In this document: piece after piece, positions 24,331-37,727 of the stretch
Numbering within the stretch: position 1 is the first letter of the stretch
How the letters are laid out: each line of letters starts with the position of its first letter
Source of the DNA: Parapristionchus giblindavisi
Lineage: Eukaryota > Nematoda > Chromadorea > Rhabditida > Diplogasteridae
Direction: 5' to 3'
Assembly: GCA_943737045.1 (NCBI GenBank)
Contig: CALSFV010000368.1
Span: 186,001-250,000, forward strand
DNA: 64,000 nt
The notes under the pieces: model-generated
Told to the model about the DNA's origin: nothing
Databases searched by the model: none
The model's input: only the letters and a program-made list of their open reading frames with translations
Program-made: the position numbers and the translations under genes

Positions 24331-26236
24331 TCACTTCTTCGATGCTCTTTCTGCATTCAATTTATCAAAATCACTTTTGAACGTGTTCAGAAGCTTAATT
24401 ATTATTTATTATTTAGACATAATCAATGTAATTTGATGTACCTCGACATTCTTATCAGTTAACCATTTACTCTGTTTGGCAAAGTAAGCCATGGCTAGAA
24501 TAATATAAGCATATTGAACGTCTGTCTGAACTGCTGTCATTCGCATTCCTAAGAAGAGATCAAAGATCAAAGATCAAAGATCAGGGAGATATTAAAAAAG
24601 ACCTCTTAATTTTTGGACCATTTCCTGTAGATTTGTATCAGCAGTTGGATTAGTCATAAGATCCATGTAAATCATTTCAATGGCAACAAATGTTCCTGTT
24701 CGACCTGAACACCAAGAAAGATCATAGATTAAAGATCAAAGATCAACTCACCGACACCAGCTGAACAATGGATTACGGTAGTACCGGCACTCTGTCGAAT
24801 TGTCTTTAGAAGACGAAGACAAGCGAGACGAGATACAGGAACACTCTTATCAGGCCTGATAAAGATCAAAGATCAAAGATCAAAGATCAAAGAATAAAGA
24901 TGATGTACCATGAACGCCATAGATTATGTTTAACAACTCTCATAATTCCTCCATTTGTCGAGACACGAATCTCTCGAGTTATCCCTTCATTTTCTTTCTT
25001 CAAAAAATAGAAGAAATTCATGGGAGAATAAAATAAAACTTACAAAGTTTCCTTTCAAGAAGGTAGTTTTCAATGTTTCTACTTTTATATTTCCATATTC
25101 AACTGATTCTCCATCCTTATCAGGCCAATATCTATGAATATAGAGATGATCATATCAATCAGTAATCAAGACTCACTGCTCACACTTCTTCTTTCCATTT
25201 TCAATACACTCACATAACATGTAGATGTGTTTGACCTATCAAAGGAAAAAAGATCAAAGATCAAGAATCAATTTAGTAAAGATCTTACTTTATTCTGTAA
25301 GATCATACGCCAGAAGTCATGGATAGTGTTCAACAATGGTCCCTGAATAAGATTATTGGAAAGTTCAAATATCAAAGTTCAAAGATCAAAGTTCAAAGTT
25401 CAAAGATCATTCATACCTGTGTGCAAATAAACTTATTGAGAAATGGTGGACCCCCAACATGATTAGCATGAATATAATCAGTTCCATGTCCTTCAAGAAC
25501 AACACGAGTAGAATCAATACAAACCATATCTAAAGAAGGTACTGTAAATTCATTCAACTGATCGATTATTACCTCTATATCGATTTTTATCTTGATTAGC
25601 AAGAAAAGCAGTGACTTTCATTCCAGGAGGTGAATATGATTTGATATTATCTTCCCATTCTTTGCAGACCGCAGTTACTCCCATTGATAGATATTTCTTA
25701 ATTCAATTCAATACTATTTGTATTTCATCAACTTTTTATAATTGCCCTCTCAAACCTTACTCGACTTATAAGAGTATACACGCTTTTCTCTATACGACAA
25801 CATTTCTACAGATGATAAAGATTCCCAAAATCTCCTTACTCAATAATTTGATATTATTTATAGTAATGAATTCTACCTCGCAGAAACGATTAACTTTAGG
25901 TTTATGTTCATCTTTAACAACAAACTTTCGTGAAGCTCTTTTACGTTGTGTACAAGATGTTGATTTCTACAGTAATCAATTATTAATCTTACTTTACTTA
26001 TATACTAAACATACAAATACTTACATCGATATCACGATCGGACTGCTGCAATATAAAAATAAATTCATTTCATTCTGATAAATGAATAAATGAAATTGTA
26101 CAAGTATAGGATTGCATACACAATAAATATAACAAGTTTTTGTAAGTTTTGAGATGTGAACTTTTTAAATAATAATAATTGTGCTTCATTTTGTGATGTA
26201 CAAAATAAACAAAAATGTTATATTACTCACCGCCAT
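24331..26236 (-). CDS. Protein tyrosine phosphatase, single catalytic domain
   Basis: Classical cysteine-dependent tyrosine phosphatase. Reading the minus strand, ATGGCG at 26236 is followed by a donor. A tiny exon (QSDRDID) and a basic exon (TQRKRASRKFVVKDEHKP) then lead into the domain. Conserved motifs appear in order: the phosphotyrosine loop NQDKNRYRD (near 25580), DYIHANHV, FICTQGPLLNTIHDFWRM, the WPD loop WPDKSVP (created across an intron at about 24850-24905), the P-loop VIHCSAGVGRTGTF (also split by an intron after VG) and the Q-loop QTDVQYAYIILAM. The catalytic Cys and Arg and the WPD Asp are all present, so it should be active. The last exon ends LNAERASKK, stop at 24331-24333. No membrane segment or SH2/FERM domain is seen, matching the expanded set of small nematode PTPs. 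Several introns consist largely of GATCTTT repeats in the sense direction. Confidence 0.9.
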
Positions 26237-26421
26237 AATAGATCATAGACCGTTGAGAGAGAATTGAAAGAGAAGAATTGAATGGAGTTTATATGAGGAA
26301 ACAGAATATTCACTACTAATTACTTCTTTAGCTATTCATACTCATTTATTGTCTTAATGGAACAAAGAAACAAATTTGCAATTTTGAATTCTTTATCGAT
26401 TATTCAAATGACAATTGAAGT

Positions 26422-27672
26422 TCAAACTTTAGCAATATATGATCTTGAATTGTATGAATTAGATCGATAATTGTATCCTCTATTATTAGATGAATCATTC
26501 GAATACAGATCATCACATCTACAGTAACCCTTATTCATACCAAGGAATCCTTTTGGTCCCATCTGGAAATAATGAATCGATAATTACTAATCTCTTTGAT
26601 GTACTTACAGATCCAGGATATCCAGGTCTTCCATTCATTCCTCTTAGTCCTTGTTGTCCCATTGGTCCAACTTCTCCATTCTTACCAGGGAATCCATTAG
26701 GTCCAGGTCCTCCAGGATATCCCGGTTCACCTAATTGTAAATATAATCTAATCAATATAATATATCAATAATCATACCACCATTTCCCTTGTATCCAGGT
26801 GGTCCTCTCCTTCCTATTGGCCACATTCCATTTCTTCCCGCTTCTCCATCAGGACCAGGCTTACCAGGAGCTCCTGTCAAGAGATCAAAGATCAAAGATC
26901 AAAGAATGACACAGTACCAGGTGGTCCTTGATCTCCAATAGGTCCTCTTAATCCAGGTATTCCATCTCTACCAGGTAGTCCTTGTTCACCATCTCTACCT
27001 GATACTCCTTCATCTCCTCTCTTGCCTTGAGGTCCCTGAATATTCAATATATTGATTGATTGAACATATTATTGATTGATTACTGGAGGGCCAGGAGGTC
27101 CCATAGGACAAGTAATGCATCCAGGACGAGAATTCTTAATGAGAAGATTGATACCAGGAGCACCGGGTAGACCAGAACGACCAGGAGTACCACGAACTAT
27201 AATAGATTACTGTAGATTAGATCAAAGATTACGGTATATACCTCCAGGTTCACCAGATGGCCCACGTGGTCCAGGAGGTCCCTTGGAACAATTGTTTGAT
27301 CGATTGGCACAATCTAAAATATTGATTGATGAGTAGATAAATTGTTCCTGATTGACTGACTGCATTGATTAGTTCCTCTTTTCTTTCTATCTTCTCTGAC
27401 TATTCCTAATACTTTGAGAGTATTTCCTGATGATTGATAAATTGAAAGAATATACTTCCATGAATCAGTTGACATACTCTGAATAAGGAAAGTAGATCAT
27501 TAAATCAATAATTGGATAGATGTACCGTAGCTTGATCGATTGATTGAATTCCATCTGATTCCATAATGGAGATCTGATCAAAGAGTGTAATAAGAGTAAG
27601 AAGAGAGAATATAAGAAGAGATGAGGATAATATAATTAATCCCCATGATATAATGGAGAATTTGGAAGTCAT
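26422..27672 (-). CDS. Nematode cuticle collagen
   Basis: Structural extracellular-matrix protein of the cuticle. The N-terminal exon (from ATG at 27672) gives [15 protein letters not shown] followed by a hydrophobic signal-anchor, as in nematode cuticle collagens. A short non-collagenous segment with cysteines ([12 protein letters not shown]) precedes interrupted Gly-X-Y blocks: [72 protein letters not shown] and [19 protein letters not shown] Cys-containing C-terminal tail follows (KGYCRCDD), ending SRSYIAKV at 26422. The cysteine clusters flanking the Gly-X-Y blocks are the family's trimer-bonding pattern. The stretch is split by several short introns, more than is usual for C. elegans col genes. 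It could belong to any of the col subfamilies; no specific ortholog is claimed. Confidence 0.9.
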
Positions 27673-29527
27673 TGAAAGAGGAAAAGAAGAACACTATGTT
27701 GAATGAAAGTAAATGTATCGAATAGACACTATGTCGATATGGTTAAACAGTTTTATTCATAGTTTTCGTTCACTCAATGATCTATTCAAGAAGTTTTAAA
27801 GTATAAACTGATCGATTGCATGGAAACAAATAAAATGCTCTTCTACAAAAAATGATCTAATAATGATCTTAATGATGGAAATGAAGTCTTTAATTACACT
27901 CTCAATTCATTTCAACATTGATAATATGTATTTGTATAATTTCGTTGTACATGTGATTATATTTTTACATACGTGTTCCAGATTATTTGACGATCGAAAA
28001 TTAAAAAATCAAAAAACTTTGATTTATTTGTTCCGGCGCTCGAGAATTACACTCCCTAAGTTTAGTAGAATATTTCTGCTCTTTAGCAGATTTGGTTTCG
28101 CGCGCTTCGCGGGTCAAAAGCGTCTACAACTTTATAACGCTTGTTTTACCGTTTAAATTAAATATTGATCGATAATCGATACTTGTAGGGTCTTCTCCCA
28201 CTTTCGTTTCCAGTAAACTCTTTCGTTGAGGGAGTATAAAGACTGCTAAGGTATGTATTTACGTTCCCTCTTGTTACGTAACATAATCAAGCTTATCGGC
28301 TACATACCCTTTTCTCAATGATTCATACTGAATTGCCTTTGGTAAAGCACCATGTTCTTTTTGACTTATCGACGAGTTTGTGTGCAATGTTGCTTGTCCC
28401 TTGTTCTGTGATATGTCAGCATGTGTTTCTCTCCGCAACTTTTTGTTCGTTCGACTTAAAGTTGCTCTTCCCTCTGTCTCCATTCAATCTTTTATATACT
28501 ATGTTGATGATTACATTCCGTATGGATGATGTATTTAGTGTTCGCACGCACATTGTTCTCAATCGATGGCTTCTCTTTCTCTCTATCTCCTCTTCTCCAT
28601 CACATTGCTTGACAAACACTTGATGGACGGCAAAAAGTGCGTGTCTGTAGTTATGAGTGAAGTCAATGCGCTCCTGTTTGTAACCAATCAATAGATTATA
28701 GTTATAACAGTGCTATCTCACTTCTCCTATCACTATCGCTTGATATAAACTAAGCTGATTAAGTTGAAGAGCAACAGTTCATTCTTCTATCTATCTATCT
28801 ATATCGTATCTGTTCAGTAATAGTATAAGGGCATGATGTTTACTTGTCTTCTTTTCTCGAGGCGCTTCTCCTAATCTATAGATTAATATTCAGGCGAGAG
28901 TGTGAGAAAGATAGAGTATGAATTGAAAGGAGATTGAGAGATGAGGTGAGAAAGATACAGAGGTAGAAGTAGAGAGAGGGGGTGAGGGTGAGATAAAGAG
29001 GAAGAAGCACATTGACGACGTTAATCCAATCCCCATTTGTGTCGTGTCTCCTTCCTATCTTTCCTTCATCCTCTTCTTTCTTTCCTTCTTCCTCTACTTC
29101 TTCATAACTCCATCTTTCCATGAATCTCTCTCCATCTTCATCCCCTTCTCTATTCTACTACTTATACTTCTCAATTCAATACACATTCACTCTTACTTCT
29201 TCTCTTATTCAATGTATCATCATCTTTCCTTCTATGTCACTCTACCATTCTCTCCTCTTCTCTTTTGTTGTCGTTCTTCCTTATCGACAGATGTTGATTG
29301 ATTGGAAATGGCGAAATGAATAGACCAAGTAGAGAATAGTCATAATGATGATTTCATTGTAGCAGCTCTCGCTTGGGAAGGAGACCTGAGGCGTGGAAGG
29401 AGTATTGAATTGATAGAATAGATATACAATACATCTACAACGATTACTTTCCCCAACGGTTAGATGGTTGTTCATGTATCTTTGACTGAATGGCATATAT
29501 GAAGTATTTGATGAATACATTACAGGT
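27673..29527. other. Intergenic; unexplained CpG-containing patch at about 28000-28700
   Basis: Lies between the divergent collagen and PP2A B55 genes, so it should hold both promoters. From about 28020 to 28680 the composition changes (ggcgctcgagaatt, ttcgcgcgcttcgcgggtc) and open frames appear on both strands (28318-28623 +, 28416-28691 -), but none shows a domain or splices to a neighbour. An old transposon fragment is the likeliest reading. 28,900-29,290 is pyrimidine/purine-rich low-complexity DNA. Confidence 0.45.
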
Positions 29528-32257
29528 ATGGTAATGGAGGTAGATGAGCCAACCAATCATGGAGCTGGAACGAGTATGGATACATCAGAAGTATGTATCT
29601 ATTCATATTGATTGATTTACTGATGTTTGTTGTTGTTTTGATACGTATTGAAGTTGGTTAGAAATAGATTACGTAGGATATAGATAGAAAAGATATAAAT
29701 GAAAATAAGTTGTTAGTATGAGAGAAAAGATATTAATATCTCTACTAGTATCTATATCTATTCGTATTCTACTCTATGACGTACATTCTTCGTCCGTTTC
29801 TATAACATCGTTCTCCATCTTCTCTCAACTCTCATCTAACCTTTCCCTTCTCATCTCTCACTTTCTACCTCATCCAATCATATTTATAATGCATAAGAAT
29901 GTGCTTACTTATGATAGATAAATGGATATGATAATAGTTGCTCATTAGAGAGTAAACTATACTTTGATAGATAAATGAATATAATTGATAAGGTCTAACT
30001 ATTTGATTTACAGACTCCGTCAACTCCTGAAGGAATCGAATGGAAATTCTCTCAGGTGAAAGGAAATGTTGATGCTGATGATTCCATAGCTGATGGTACG
30101 ATATCTATGTCGATTGTCATGTATTGATTATCGATTGACTCCCTCATATATCGTATCCGTTGTATTATGGTGATTGTGTTTAGTGCCAGCAGCCGATGTG
30201 ATATCATGTGTAGAATTCTCTCATGATGGAGAATATCTAGCAACGGGTGATAAAGGAGGACGAGTAGTTATCTTTCAACGAGATCAATCTGTATGTATTC
30301 ATTATCTTATCAATATATATCCATTAATACACTTTATCACTTTGACTATAATATCACTCTCATCATATTGTAGTATCTTTCTCTTCTTCTCATTAGTCCC
30401 TTTTAATCTACATATCTTATTCTAATCTCTCCTCTCACCTATTCTCTATCTTCTCATATCTTGTATTGATATGAGAGTAAATCCTCTACTCTTCTTCTTC
30501 TCCTACATCATCTTAGTCTTCTTCTCTTTCCAACAAATCCATATGCATCCCTTTACTAATAACAAGGAGAGATAGAGACGGAAGAGGAATGGAAAGAGGG
30601 GGAAAGGGGAAGGATTGATGAAATATGGTGGATGAAGGTACTCATGAAGAGATTCCATATAGATTGACAATATCATGAAGGGGATAATATATATGTATCT
30701 GATGAGAAATAGATGAGAAGAAGAGTAGTACATGATTAATAGATGACAAATGTATTGTATCTGTTTATATCGTATCTATCTTGAATACTTTCTCAAACCC
30801 TCTATCTATCTATCTATCTACTTGTTCTCATTGTGTTCTTCTCGTCCTCTTACTACTTGGTTGTCTATCTACGAAGTATCCGACGTAAACAGACACCCTC
30901 GATGCCACTAATAAGCATCGATGAAAGAAGAAGAAGAGATATAGAGAAGAGAAGAGAGAAGAACTAGATGTGAGAAGAGAATCATCAACCCTCCCCCACA
31001 TAGTTAGATGCTAACAGTAGAATGAAAGGGGTCATCATATATGTATTTTTGTTTTTTTATATTTCCAAAAAGATGAATGACGATTGGGTGATGTTATACT
31101 TTAGTATGAGTGATATAAATGTGCAGAAGTAGAATTGTAGTGAGAAGAAATAGAAGATTACGGTAGTTAGAAGGGTTTGAACGGTGGATTTGTGTGGGAT
31201 TGGATTCTTGAAACTCATTAGTGACTAGCAAGAAACGATTCTTGTGTATACGAAGATATTAAAAACTTATTGATCATACAATATTTAGTCTCTTGTTCAT
31301 CTATTCCATCATCATCTCATTGTATTATAATATTCATAAGTATCCTATATATTCTATATATAATATATTTGCCTCTTGATTACTCTCTCAATATAATGAT
31401 TGATTGAAGGGAAAGTATGTCCGTGGATGTCGATCACGAGAATACAATGTCTACTCAACATTCCAATCACATGAACCTGAGTTTGATTATCTGAAGTCAC
31501 TTGAAATTGAAGAGAAGATTAATCAGATTAAATGGTTGAAGAAGAAAAATGCTGCTAATTTCATCCTATCCACTAATGGTATCATATTTATTTATCAAGC
31601 ATCATTTATACAACAACTTAATGACAACCATACGTGGGCGCGTGAAAATGATTTTTTGCCTTTCCTTCCCCTGGCCATTGCCCTGATAAAATTGGCAAAT
31701 CCAAAAATTGCTTTGAAACCATAGGTCAAATAGCTAGGTTACCGGTTTTTGAAATCCGGTCAGTTTTTTCGATTTTTCGCAATTTTCGCTCAAAATCCGG
31801 TCAGGCCTTGTACTTTGTTACATAATTTCGACCTATGTTTGAAACGGATTTTAATGCATGTTCAATCGCTATTTGTCATTGCCCTTTTCATTTTGCGTCT
31901 GCCGCCAGTTTTCCAGTTGAATTCACAAAAAATATTGCACACATCCTTGCCTCTCCCAGTTTTGCGGGATGTGTGACAAGGTTTAAAATACAATTTAATA
32001 AGTAAATAATTATATGGTAGTCGTTTTTATTGATCGGGAAATGAATTTGAATAATATAGATGAATGATTGGATTGCAGACAAGACAGTTAAACTATGGAA
32101 GATATCTGAAAGGGAAAAGAAGGTTGCTGATGATGCATATAATATTGATAGAGGTATTTTCATTTTGATCATTGAAATGTTTTCTGCTTTGTTTAACTAC
32201 AACATTTTATCTTTGACTGCACTTTTTTTAAATTCGTAGCTTACGATAAATATATTA

Positions 32258-32295
<38 letters not shown>

Positions 32296-35200
32296 CCATG
32301 GATGGATATGATTGTATTCCATTGAGGATCATTCATTGGTCGTCTCAATATTCCTCAAATGGTACCAATGGAATTGATAGTAGAAGCATCACCTCGTCGT
32401 GTATATGGAAATGCTCATACATATCATGTTAACTCTATCTCTGTCAATTCTGATGAGGTATTCATATACTTCTATTGCCTATAATAGCTAATTCCATTTA
32501 CTTACTCTCTAATCTCTACTCAATCTTTTACCACGTTATCTATTTCAGGAAACCTTCCTATCTGCCGATGATCTGCGAATCAACTTATGGCATCTAGAAA
32601 TAACCAATGAATCATTTAGTACGTACTTCATTTCTATATCACGGGTCTCCGGTAAAAGTGTAGCAACGCCTGCCACTAGGAAATTTTTTTGTCTTCGATT
32701 TCGATGAAAGTTGGTCAGTGGGTGTGGTTGGGGGTCATAAGAAGGCCTAGCCACTTCATTTGGCCAATATTGCAAATTATCGATTTTTTGTGATCTACCC
32801 TGGAAATGATCATAAATCGGTTCATTTTCATCGTACAGTGTGCTGAGAGGTGCCATTCGAATCGTATTCTTATGCTCTCCAAAAAAGTTGTGAATGACCC
32901 GTTCGCTGCTAAGTCGTCTTCAGGGTGAAAAACGCGAAAAACTATTTTTTTGACTAAAAAGGTGATATATTATATCATGCCCGCTAACCGGATGTCGCAC
33001 GCTCAGAACTGCATTCTAACTCTGCTAGCGAAGAAGAAGGAGGAGACAGAGAAGAAGCACCACAAATATCAAGAGAGATGTGGCACTGGATATGGATTTC
33101 ATCGACAACTGGGAGAAGGACTACGATGAGGAGGGAGGAGGAATTGAGGATGAAGTGAAAGTACATAAGGATAAGGATGATCTGACTATCTCCTCCGATA
33201 CAATCTACAACTCGATGAAAACCGAGATGAACACCCTGTTAACGGTTGAGGCCCTGTCTTGTCTACATCCCTCGTTTTCGATCAGTGATGTTGATAATTG
33301 CATATTGATTGCTTGCTTTTATAATATTTTCTCATGTATAATATAAAATAAAGTCGGTTGGGTAGTACAAAGAATAATTTCCGTTCCGTTCATTCATTGG
33401 AATCGATGAAAATAGAGAAAGTTTAGTGATTTTCCTCGAATAACTCGAAAATGGGTTGTCATAGCTATTCGATCATGGGAGAACTTTTTATTCGCCTTTC
33501 CCAGAGCATCATTTTCCTTTTTTCGAGTAGTCGATTGGACCATTTTGAAAGCAGATACGATTGAAAAACTGTTGAGGTGGGAAAAAATGACTAAGTCCCG
33601 CGTACTCTATTAAACGGTATTGAGGGGACAGAGATACGGCAAATGAACAACATAAAGACTTTGTATGTTATCTGACAACTTGTTTTCTGCAATAATACGC
33701 GTGTACTCAAGAGAAAATTTTCGAGAACAGGCCACCTTTTAGTCAAAAAAATAGTTTTTCGCGTTTTTCACCCTCAAGACGACTTAGCAGCGAACGGGTC
33801 ATTCACAACTTTTTTGGAGAGCATTAGAATATGATTCGAATGGCACCTCTCAGCACACTGTACGATGAAAATGAACCGATTTATGATCATTTCCAGGGTA
33901 GATCACAAAAAATCGATAATTTGCAATTTTTGCCAAATGAAGTGGCTAGGCCTTCTCATGACCCCCAACCACACCCATTGACCAACTTTCATCGAAATCG
34001 AAGACAAAAAAATTCCTAGTGGCCGGCCCGGCCGTTTTTGCTACACTTTTACAGGAGGCCCGTGATATTATATCGATTTTTTGGGAAAGACTTGCCTTAC
34101 CTTCGGGACCTTGCTTATCATCCTATCTTTATTCGAAGATGATCTTTATATAATAGAGTACTAATCGTTATTCTTTTCAGATATAGTAGATATCAAACCA
34201 ACAAATATGGAAGAATTGACAGAAGTGATAACAGCAGCTGAATTCCATCCAACACAATGTCATTGGCTAGTATATTCATCATCTAAAGGATCAATACGAT
34301 TGTGTGATATGAGAGATAAAGCATTATGTGATCAACATGCAAAGAGTTTGTTATTCAATATTATTTATTCATTCATTTTATTCTCATCTACTCTTCACTG
34401 GTTATTTTCATTTTTCATATTGTTGTGAAAACGAAGTGAATATTTTTAGCGTCGATTCATTACCGATAAAGTCTATAAAATAATAATAATATTGATTGAT
34501 TATAGTATTCGAGGAGGCAGAAGATCCCGCAGCTCGTTCATTCTTCTCTGAGATTATTGCATCAGTATCAGATGTTAAATTCTCTCACGATGGAAAGTAT
34601 CTATTGACAAGAGATTATCTCACTGTTAAGGTAAGATTAATTATACTGAATTTACGATTTATGAGATGACCTAATATATCTCCTTCTTCATTTATTGCTC
34701 GTTCACGTGCCAACATTCTTTTTTCCTACGATTGATTCATCGTTTGCTAAAGTAGAGACGAATTCAATTAAAGGACATTTTTCCTCCTTTATATCATCAT
34801 CATAAACTTACTATTTGAATCTATCTCGAATCAAAATGCTGGTACAAATTGGTATAATAACGGAAATAGCAATTGTCCTTTATTGATTAATTTTATATTT
34901 ATTCACTTGATTTCACGTTTCACATTTTTATGAAAAAAACAAAGGGATTATTTACCGAAAAGTACGATAATAATGAACGAATGTATCTAATGTTGAATGA
35001 GCGAAAAGATGTTTGTAGTACTATGCTGACAAAATGAGGGAAAACGACACAAGTAGGAGAATATACGGAAAAATTACTTCAAAAAAAAAGAAACAGTTAC
35101 ATTTCCTTGACCATTATTCCAAATTCTGTGAATTTTGAATTTCTTTCACTCTTGTATACGTTGGTTTTAAAATTTAAGATTCGTATCTAATTTTATTCAG

Positions 35201-36312
35201 AAGTGCTCTTATAATCGTATACACTGACGGACACTAACCTAAAATCCACCAATCAATGAATTTCAAATTGTTTTTTTTAATTGGGCTGATAAAACTGAGT
35301 CCACTCAAATGTCTTTTATCATGCAAATCAACACAGAAAGATATAAATATGTACAGAATGGGAAAAAATCTCATACAATTCCGTACCATCTCTTACTCGT
35401 ATCGTTTTGTTCTCGTTTTGACGGTATCTATAGGAATAGATAATGTTATAGGTATGGGATCTTCGTATGGAGAATTCACCATTGGAGACATATACAGTAC
35501 ATGAACATCTACGATCGAAGTTATGTGCATTGTATGAGAATGATTCCATATTTGATAAGTTTGAATGTGGATGGAGTGGAGATGACAAGTGAGTTACATT
35601 TATACTCAATTCTTTCATATTACTTTATCTATTTTAATACTTTGAAAGAGTAGAATGATTTCTCATAATTGGATTACAGACACATTTTGACTGGTTCATA
35701 TCATAATCTCTTCCGAACATTCACAAGAGGAAATACAGAAGGAAAGGTTGGATTCATGTTTCATCATTTACATTATTACTTTGAGTATTCTACTTATATA
35801 ATTGCAATAGACATTTCATGTTAAATGATATGATGTATTTGTAGACATGGGAAGCCCGACCGGGTGAGGCTCATGCTCCATTAAGGAATAGAAAGATTGC
35901 TGGAACTGGTGGAAGAAAGAAGAGGGCGCAAACTGGATTAGGTTTCATTTTATTTTTATTTTTATTTGTAGTATATGAATTTCGTAGTCAGTATGAATAT
36001 CATTCATGTACATGTATTTGATGATTTACTTTATACATTAATATTCTGACGTTTGTGATAAGTCCATTTGAAAGAAAATGTTAATGATAATAGTTGAACA
36101 TATAGTAATAAAGTAATAAACTTTGTACTTGTTGAAACACCTTTGCGGTGTACGATAAATAAATAAATAATATTATAGGATCAAATGATGATGAGATCTC
36201 ACCTGATAATCTTGACTTTACTCGTAAGATTCTTCATACTGCATGGCATCCTAGTGAGAATATTATTGCACTTGCTGCTACAAATAACCTCTATATCTTC
36301 TCTGATGTATAG
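29528..36312 (+). CDS. sur-6: PP2A regulatory subunit B55 (WD40 beta-propeller)
   Basis: Substrate-targeting regulatory subunit of protein phosphatase 2A. About 13 exons join in frame and match the B55 family closely along the length. After an acidic start ([18 protein letters not shown]) come [200 protein letters not shown], and the C-terminal [20 protein letters not shown] ending NNLYIFSDV (stop 36310-36312). B55 is normally single-copy in nematodes, so orthology to C. elegans sur-6 is likely but untested. Odd points: an insertion of a 1.4-kb foldback element in the intron after NESF, a [11 protein letters not shown] basic segment late in the protein, and a first coding ATG placed at 29528 or 29534. 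Confidence 0.95.
31630..31975. repeat. Intronic segment of atypical composition, probable transposon remnant
   Basis: Within a B55 intron. The sequence here is richer in CpG and G runs than its surroundings (gtgggcgcgtgaaaatg, ccggtcagttttttcg) and contains two copies of aaatccggtca (about 31752 and 31793). No ends, target duplication or coding potential could be fixed. Confidence 0.35.
32255..32294. repeat. (TTA)n microsatellite
   Basis: About 13 tandem TTA units in a B55 intron. Confidence 0.9.
32639..34065. mobile_element. 1.4-kb foldback element with ~330-bp inverted arms, TA target duplication
   Basis: The left arm (32639-about 32966) and right arm (about 33735-34065) are inverted copies: ctgagaggtgccattcgaat against attcgaatggcacctctcag, and tttttgactaaaaaggtg against caccttttagtcaaaaa. 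The ends are TCACGGG and CCCGTGA, flanked by TA (32637-32638 and 34066-34067). The right arm has a private GC block (ggccggcccggccg) replacing the left-arm sequence. The 770-bp interior encodes an acidic open frame (33080-33346) that resembles no transposase. It sits in the B55 intron between NESF and NIVDIKP. Confidence 0.83.
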
Positions 36313-37727
36313 TAAGTATTTGATATTATATATAATATATATTGATGCTTCATCTAACTCCTTCCCTTCCCTTCCCTTCTCTCATATCCCTGTCACTATT
36401 CATCCACACTTCTCCCCGGTGGTCATTTCTTTCCCATCTATCAATAACCCATGATCTAATCTCTATAATGGAATCTACTTCAATATATCCATCCCCTCAT
36501 CTTCTCCTATCCCTTCCCGGTTGATCCGTTTGAGAGTTGTATTTTATAAGTAATCATACCCTCTTTCTTGTCTTACTCTACCACTATTTGTCCCTTCTTT
36601 CTTTCTATTATATATTATTCTATATATATATATACTGCTATTTGCTCGTTGAGAGAGATTTAGTCATAAGAGTCTCCTTCTATCTATGGTGATTATAATA
36701 GTATCGATCGATTGATCATCTATCTACAGTAACCTCCCCTTTCCCTGTTTACTTGTCGTCTATTCTCATTCCATCTTGATCGATACAGTCTCCTCCCCAT
36801 ATACGTTTCGTCCTTCCTTCCATATATATTCATCTCTCATAGGGGGATGAATAATTGTATCGATTAGATCGATGAGTGATAAGATAAGAGTTTATTCATT
36901 ATATTCATTGTATCCCATGCACACAAACTAGACACTAACTTACTTCAATTCATTCATTCATTCATTCTAATCCATTGATCCCTTCCATCTCTTGATATAC
37001 CGTATCATTGATTATTCGTTATCTGTTACTCCAATCCTTTCTTTGTTTCTTAATCGGTTCTTGTGAATGCATCAGTCAATGTCTCACTCTTATTATTCTC
37101 ATGTTCATTCTACAAGATACCCAATATACTTGTCCCATCCATCTATCCTTTCTTCCTTCCTTTATCTATTCATCTTCGAGTATATTATATCCAAGTAGTC
37201 AATTCATTTCTTCTTCATCTCAATTGTATTCTAAGTGTATGACTCGTCTCGTTATTTATGTAAAGTAGTGAATGCAATGTTATTACTTGGTTCAATTAGA
37301 ATAATGTACACAATAGACAGACAATATGTAATGGTTTATCATCCATGATCCCCCTTCTTCCAATCTATAATTGTCGCCCCTTTTCTCTCTCTCTACTTAT
37401 GAATGAATAGTTTGAGAGTCTAAACGATATCACTGTATGCACATATAAGACTAGATGGATACACTGGGTAGCAGTCCTAGTACTGTCAGTACTATCTCTT
37501 ATCAAAGGGCTGCTATTCAGTCAAGAGATTCTCTGAGATTGAATGGAACAATGTCACAAAGAGGTAGAAGTGCTATTGATTGACTAGAGTAAACGATATA
37601 GAATATACAATAGGAATAGATTAAATGAGAATAGAACAGCTGTACTCAAATAATTATGTTCCTTGATATACACTTTCGTCTCATATCCTATATGCGTTAC
37701 TGTAATACATAAGGATTAGACTATCAA
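36313..37727. other. Intergenic; one short exon-like open frame
   Basis: Mostly pyrimidine-rich simple sequence. A 42-codon plus-strand frame at about 37453-37583 (MDTLGSSPSTVSTISYQR, then NGTMSQRGRSAID and a stop) has exon-like composition and follows a possible acceptor (gactag), but no upstream exon was found. It is therefore not called a gene. Confidence 0.4.

Noticed and set aside
25611..26078. 155-codon plus-strand frame
   Set aside because: Overlaps, antisense, the well-supported tyrosine phosphatase exons and reads through their introns; no domain.
26490..27336. Plus-strand Pro/Gly frames (GGPGGPIGQ and similar)
   Set aside because: Antisense shadow of the collagen Gly-X-Y blocks.
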